Positions 6,301 through 9,464 of a DNA stretch of 9,464 bases are shown here, piece by piece. The first letter of the stretch is position 1, and each line of letters opens with the position of its first letter. The notes under the pieces are model-generated. The model saw only the letters and a list, made by a program, of their open reading frames with translations. It ran no database searches and had not been told where the DNA came from. Origin of the DNA: Candidatus Thorarchaeota archaeon (lineage in GTDB: Archaea > Asgardarchaeota > Thorarchaeia > Thorarchaeales > Thorarchaeaceae); NCBI GenBank assembly GCA_030638785.1, contig DAOWDY010000270.1, positions 1 to 9,464 of the forward strand, read 5' to 3'. The position numbers were made by a program, and so were the translations under genes.

Positions 6301-7698
6301 ATGCAGAACGGTCCAACAAGAATCGGAGAAGAAGAAACCAAAGCAGCTGAGGTTTTTGCCATAGGTGTTGGTGAGTGTGGTTCAAACATCGTTGGCTCAT
6401 ACCTAAAATCAAGCGCAGATAAGAAACTGCCATCACGAGTCAGAGGTTATCTTCTGATGAACACCGATAGAGCGGACATTACGAAAGTACGCTCCAAATA
6501 TGGGATACCAAAGGAACATACTCTCCTCTACGGTGCAAGCGAAATCGGTGTTGGTGGTCGTTTCATGGATGGTTACAATGCAGTCCTCGAGTCCAAAGAT
6601 ATCATCTTCGACCAGCTTGGCAATCTTGGTTTCGAAGGAGTATCTGGTTTCTGTGTATTCACAAGTCTTGGAGGCGGTACCGGTTGTGGAGGAACTCCAG
6701 CCATTATCGAACTCCTCAAGCAGAGATTCCAAGAGGAAGAGGGCCGACGAATATTCGTCTACGTCATTGGTATCCTTCCATTCGAAGGACAATCAAGTGA
6801 GGCGCTTAACTCGATTTGGGCGGTTTCTCGACTTCTAAGAGCACAGCTCCAAGAGAGAGGTGCTGACCTTACTATTCTCCTTAGCAACAGGACAATGCTG
6901 AAGCGAATCCTCCAATCAAGAGGAGCTGATAGTGTTGACTATCTTCAGAGAGAGTTGAATGTAGATATTGCAGACATTGGTTCAATTGAGAAGATGGTAC
7001 CTTCAACCCTAGATGAGGGTGGAGAGCTAGAGGCTCGTACAGAACAAGCATTTGTTGAGCTTGTCAATCCACTTGCACTAGATGTTGTTGAAGCTATGTT
7101 ATCACCTGGTGTCTATGAGGCACACAAGGACGTGTTCCCAACAACAGACCTTGCGGACTATGCAAGGAAACTTGATCCAGTTGTTGTTCCAGCACTCTAC
7201 AAAGATGTTGGTCTTATTCCAGATGCGGGTAGTATGCCACAACAGCTGAAGGCAATGATTGACTATGCTATCAGGGAAGCATCATATGCTGACGTTGGTG
7301 ATGAGCCAAATGCTGAGTCAGTCTATTATGTACTCTCGGGACCACGGCATATCAGCAAGGCTGAGTACGGTATGCATCTGAAGGAGGCACTTGACAAGTT
7401 CATTGCCCCAGGAGCGGCCATTACTCCATGTTATGTTCAGTATCTCACAAAAGACCCACCAACAGACCTACTTCTGTTACTTGGGCTACCAAAGATTCCT
7501 GAGCTGGTTCAGATTATCAATGAAGCAACACAGCTTGTTAACCTTCACAGTGGTGCATCGCCACTCAAGCAAAGCTGGTTTATGAGATCCAAGGGTGTTC
7601 AGCGAAAGGAACTTGTCGACGCTATTGCAGACTTCCGAGAATTATTCAGTTACTATATGACTCCAGGAACAGGTGGAGACCAACAACCAGGGATGTGA
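6301..7698 (+). CDS. Divergent FtsZ/tubulin-superfamily GTPase
   Basis: The protein has 465 residues, numbered here from ATG 6301. FtsZ-type GTP-binding elements appear in order: T1 'GVGECGSN' (22-29), 'MNTDRAD' (53-59), T3-like 'GVGG' (83-86), T4 signature 'SLGGGTGCGGTP' (122-133; FtsZ has GGGTGTGAAP), T5-region 'LPFEGQ' (159-164), and guanine-contact 'LLSNRTML' (193-200; FtsZ has PND). A later 'TTDLADYARKL' (281-291) resembles the catalytic T7 loop (NVDFADV) and keeps both Asp; the FtsZ Asn is Thr. A second T7-like string, 'NVDIADI' (220-226), comes too soon after 'SNR' to leave room for core helix H7. About 40 more residues lie between 'SNR' and the T7 candidate than in FtsZ. The ~170-residue C-terminal half is hard to align, and the short Gly/Gln tail lacks an FtsZ-type C-terminal peptide. 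The family assembles GTP-dependent filaments. Membership is firm; CetZ, FtsZ-like or a new subfamily cannot be decided here. Genes on both sides are almost contiguous. Confidence 0.92.
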   Translation: MQNGPTRIGEEETKAAEVFAIGVGECGSNIVGSYLKSSADKKLPSRVRGYLLMNTDRADITKVRSKYGIPKEHTLLYGASEIGVGGRFMDGYNAVLESKDIIFDQLGNLGFEGVSGFCVFTSLGGGTGCGGTPAIIELLKQRFQEEEGRRIFVYVIGILPFEGQSSEALNSIWAVSRLLRAQLQERGADLTILLSNRTMLKRILQSRGADSVDYLQRELNVDIADIGSIEKMVPSTLDEGGELEARTEQAFVELVNPLALDVVEAMLSPGVYEAHKDVFPTTDLADYARKLDPVVVPALYKDVGLIPDAGSMPQQLKAMIDYAIREASYADVGDEPNAESVYYVLSGPRHISKAEYGMHLKEALDKFIAPGAAITPCYVQYLTKDPPTDLLLLLGLPKIPELVQIINEATQLVNLHSGASPLKQSWFMRSKGVQRKELVDAIADFRELFSYYMTPGTGGDQQPGM

Positions 7699-7702
7699 GG
7701 AC

Positions 7703-8770
7703 GTGTCTGAGCCCTTTAAGACTGAGGATCTGATAGACAGACTCCTACTAATCGTTACATTGAACTCAACACTGATGCACTTCTTGATCAGTTCACAAGT
7801 AGATGGATATGTTGATCCAGATAGAGTCGATTCATTGGCTCAGGGACTCATCAAGACAAGATCCTGGATTGAAGAAGCAACATCAGCTGAAGGAATACCT
7901 GCATCAACTTCAAACATTCTTAGCCTCATTGTCAAGAGGTTGACTCAAATTGAGAGTATCCTACCAAAACTTTCTGAGAAGGCCAAACGAGCTGAAACCA
8001 GTGCAACTCCGGCAGCAGAGATTCTCTCACTGCTAGAAGGTGAAAGCAAAGCAGCTGCTTCCACTGGAACTACAACCGGGGGTCAGACATCTACAAGCGA
8101 CCCAAGTCTAGTATCACTTGTTTCAGACAAGCCAGATGTTCCAAGAGAGCCCTACAAGAAAGTTGACGTGGAGAACGACGAATGGGGAATAATCGGTCAG
8201 ACGACACGGCTCATTGAGCAATACTCAAAGAGGTGTCATGTGCTCATCCCGACTTTCTGGGCAGAAGTCATCAAGGAGATTCATCGATATCAGTCACATT
8301 CCCAATACATGGGTGATGTCATTGAGATTCCTTCACGAGTTCTAGCAAAGATTGTGAAGGGATTGCTTACTGAAGCACCAGGTGCGAGACTCTTTCAAGA
8401 CCTTATCAAGAAGAGACCTCAAGAAACCTATCTTGATGCATCAGAGGCAGAACGAATCAATCGTGCAGTAGCAAAATACTTCCAAGGTCTCGAGGGTGTT
8501 CTCACAGATAATCTACCCAAACCACAAGATAAGATCTCCGAAGCTCACAATGCCTTTGATGGGTTTGGGTGGGGCGGACCAGAACTCGAAAAGAGACTTA
8601 TCAAAAGAATCAATCAACAGAGCGAAGAGGCGATGCAGAGCGCAGAGGCATCCACAGATCCTGCACGTGCTGCTGTCTATGCTGAAGTCACAAAACTACT
8701 ATGCAAGTTACAACATGCAGTTCTGGCCGAGCCTCGTATGCGTCAGATTCTAGCAGAGATTAAACCATAG
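7703..8770 (+). CDS. Two-domain helical protein of unknown function, third gene of FtsZ-like operon
   Basis: From GTG 7703 the protein has 355 residues. An N-terminal helical domain (~1-100) starts with a hydrophobic helix ('LIDRLLLIVTLNSTLMHFLI', too polar for a clear membrane anchor) and includes 'ILSLIVKRLTQIESILPKLS'. A low-complexity Ser/Thr/Gly/Ala/Pro linker follows (~98-155, for example 'STGTTTGGQTSTSDPS'). The C-terminal domain (~158-355) is mostly helical, with 'WGIIGQTTRLIEQYSKR', 'FWAEVIKEIHRY' and a Gly/Trp-rich 'FDGFGWGGPELEKR'. I see no catalytic motif and do not recognise the family. GTG 7703 begins 4 nt after the FtsZ-like stop with GGATGTGAGG just before it. A GTG at 7673 in the same frame would add ten residues and overlap the upstream gene by 26 nt; it has AGGA 4 nt before it. 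Translational coupling is likely either way. The flexible linker and tight coupling suggest an adaptor or regulator of the GTPase, which is inference. Confidence 0.82.
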   Translation: MSEPFKTEDLIDRLLLIVTLNSTLMHFLISSQVDGYVDPDRVDSLAQGLIKTRSWIEEATSAEGIPASTSNILSLIVKRLTQIESILPKLSEKAKRAETSATPAAEILSLLEGESKAAASTGTTTGGQTSTSDPSLVSLVSDKPDVPREPYKKVDVENDEWGIIGQTTRLIEQYSKRCHVLIPTFWAEVIKEIHRYQSHSQYMGDVIEIPSRVLAKIVKGLLTEAPGARLFQDLIKKRPQETYLDASEAERINRAVAKYFQGLEGVLTDNLPKPQDKISEAHNAFDGFGWGGPELEKRLIKRINQQSEEAMQSAEASTDPARAAVYAEVTKLLCKLQHAVLAEPRMRQILAEIKP

Positions 8771-8800
8771 TCACTCATCGAGTGACACTTCCTACTTTCA
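8770..8800 (+). terminator. Hairpin at the operon end, possible terminator
   Basis: GTCACTC-ATC-GAGTGAC (8770-8786) forms a perfect 7-bp stem that begins on the last base of the stop codon, followed by a pyrimidine-rich stretch (CTTCCTACTTTC). Archaeal termination mainly needs T-rich tracts and the run here is weak. The hairpin may instead protect the 3' end of the mRNA. Confidence 0.35.
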
Positions 8801-8822
8801 TAGACATTGGTAGGCGTATGCC

Positions 8823-8829
8823 ATATAAG
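8823..8829 (+). promoter_or_regulatory. Putative TATA box of the acyl-CoA synthetase gene
   Basis: ATATAAG lies about 50 nt upstream of ATG 8878. It predicts a start near 8850 and a short leader that carries the GAGGGT site at 8867-8872. This suggests the gene has its own promoter and is not part of the preceding operon. Confidence 0.45.
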
Positions 8830-8877
8830 GGATGATTACATTTTGCGGTCAACACCATCAGATACCGAGGGTCAGAG

Positions 8878-9464
8878 ATGAAAGGACTGAACAAGATGCT
8901 AAATCCTAGGGTCACAGCGGTGGTTGGAGTTTCAACAACAAATCCCTTCTCACCAGGTAATGTGATCTTTCGAAAGTTATGCTTTGAAAATAACCTGATT
9001 ACTTACCCTATCAATCCACGAGGAGGGTTTGTAGAAGGTCAACAAGTCTACAAGTCTATCTTGGAAGCTCCTTACGACATTGATCTCGCAGTTATTTCGG
9101 TTCCAGCGAAATATGTACCAAGCGTTCTTGAACAGTGTGGCGAGAGGAACATCAAAGCAGTAATTGTCATATCAGGCGGATTCAGCGAAACAGGAGTGTC
9201 TGGTTCAAGCCTTCAAAAGGAAATAATTGAAATCTCAGAGAAACACGGAATTACTATGGTCGGTCCAAACTGCATCGGTGTCTTTGTCCCAGAACAACTT
9301 GATACGTTCTTCCTACCTTCCGAGAGAGTCGCACGCACTAGAAAGGGATCTGTAGCCCTGATCTCTCAGAGTGGTGGTTGGTTAATTGAGAGACTGGAGG
9401 AATTTGCTTCCAGAGACCTTGGTATAGCTGTTGCAGTTTCAATTGGAAATGCGGCTCAAACAAA
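8878..9464 (+). CDS. ADP-forming acyl-CoA synthetase, alpha/CoA-binding region (partial, 3' end outside window)
   Basis: I translated 195 codons from ATG 8878 (GAGGGT 5 nt upstream); the frame stays open to the window end. It reads as the N-terminal part of the NDP-forming acetyl/acyl-CoA synthetase family. The Rossmann-like CoA-binding domain (residues ~8-130) shows 'AVVGVSTTNPFSPGNVIFRKL', 'YPINPRG', 'DLAVISVPAKYVPSVLEQC', 'AVIVISGGFSETG' and 'MVGPNCIGV' (family GPNCLG). The second, succinyl-CoA-ligase-like domain then begins with 'GSVALISQSGGW' (family SQSGA) and 'SIGNAAQT'. The enzyme converts acyl-CoA + ADP + phosphate to acid + CoA + ATP, the main archaeal route of ATP formation from acetyl-CoA and amino-acid-derived acyl-CoAs, in the cytoplasm. 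The phosphohistidine region and any fused beta (ATP-grasp) part lie beyond the window, so a separate alpha subunit cannot be told from a fusion. 'SQSGG' and the missing Asp after 'GN' differ mildly from the usual motif, so substrate or activity could differ. Confidence 0.9.
   Translation, partial: MKGLNKMLNPRVTAVVGVSTTNPFSPGNVIFRKLCFENNLITYPINPRGGFVEGQQVYKSILEAPYDIDLAVISVPAKYVPSVLEQCGERNIKAVIVISGGFSETGVSGSSLQKEIIEISEKHGITMVGPNCIGVFVPEQLDTFFLPSERVARTRKGSVALISQSGGWLIERLEEFASRDLGIAVAVSIGNAAQT

Noticed and set aside
6433..6838. Overlapping open frames on both strands inside the FtsZ-like gene (minus 6433-6792, plus 6500-6838)
   Set aside because: The primary frame carries the conserved GTPase motifs through this stretch, so the others are shadows.
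6958..6978. 'NVDIADI' as the catalytic T7 loop of the GTPase
   Set aside because: It is the closer string match to FtsZ NVDFADV, but only ~22 residues follow the guanine-contact motif, leaving no room for core helix H7. The later TTDLADYA after a long helix fits the fold better. It is kept as an open point in the findings.
1..9464. CRISPR arrays, tRNA/rRNA genes, insertion sequences, attachment sites
   Set aside because: I saw no spaced direct repeats, no tRNA-like T-loop (GGTTCGAATC type) in a cloverleaf context, and no transposase or terminal inverted repeats.

Overview
The window looks archaeal. Putative promoters carry TATA/BRE-type elements (TTTATATG before the TPR gene, TTTATGTA before the padR gene, ATATAAG before the acyl-CoA synthetase gene). 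Several genes have clear Shine-Dalgarno sites with ATG, GTG or TTG starts. An ADP-forming acyl-CoA synthetase gene sits beside an FtsZ/tubulin-superfamily GTPase and large WD40, TPR and helical-repeat proteins. Moderate GC, frequent AGA/AGG/CGA arginine codons and the WD40/TPR content would fit an Asgard-type archaeon (for example a Thorarchaeota-like lineage). That placement is a guess from style, not proven by any marker in the window.

Layout. Positions 1-443 (minus) hold the N-terminal part of a PadR-family regulator, preceded by a neat array of operator-like half-sites. Positions 638-1279 (plus) encode a five-repeat TPR protein. It converges, with only 4 nt between the stops, on a 694-residue minus-strand protein (1284-3368) made of a seven-bladed WD40-like propeller, a long helical/coiled-coil region and a very lysine-rich tail. 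A 223-nt divergent intergenic region containing a 10/11 inverted repeat separates it from a tight plus-strand operon. The operon encodes an 896-residue all-helical protein (3592-6282), an FtsZ/tubulin-superfamily GTPase (6301-7698) and a two-domain protein of unknown function (7703-8770). After a hairpin and a new promoter comes the 5' part of an ADP-forming acyl-CoA synthetase gene (8878 to the window end). No stretch over 300 nt lacks a gene.

The candidate system is the three-gene operon, perhaps with the divergent WD40 gene. The GTPase keeps the nucleotide-binding loops of FtsZ but differs in several signature positions, appears to have extra sequence before its T7 loop, and has no recognisable FtsZ C-terminal peptide. 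The 896-residue partner carries what I read as about eight copies of a two-helix unit repeating every ~66 residues, which would make a long rod or solenoid. A plausible reading is a polymer-forming GTPase with a dedicated elongated scaffold and an adaptor. The WD40/coiled-coil/poly-basic protein may be a further partner. Function (division, membrane remodelling, cell shape or cargo positioning) cannot be decided from sequence. The PadR regulator, TPR protein and acyl-CoA synthetase look like unrelated neighbours.
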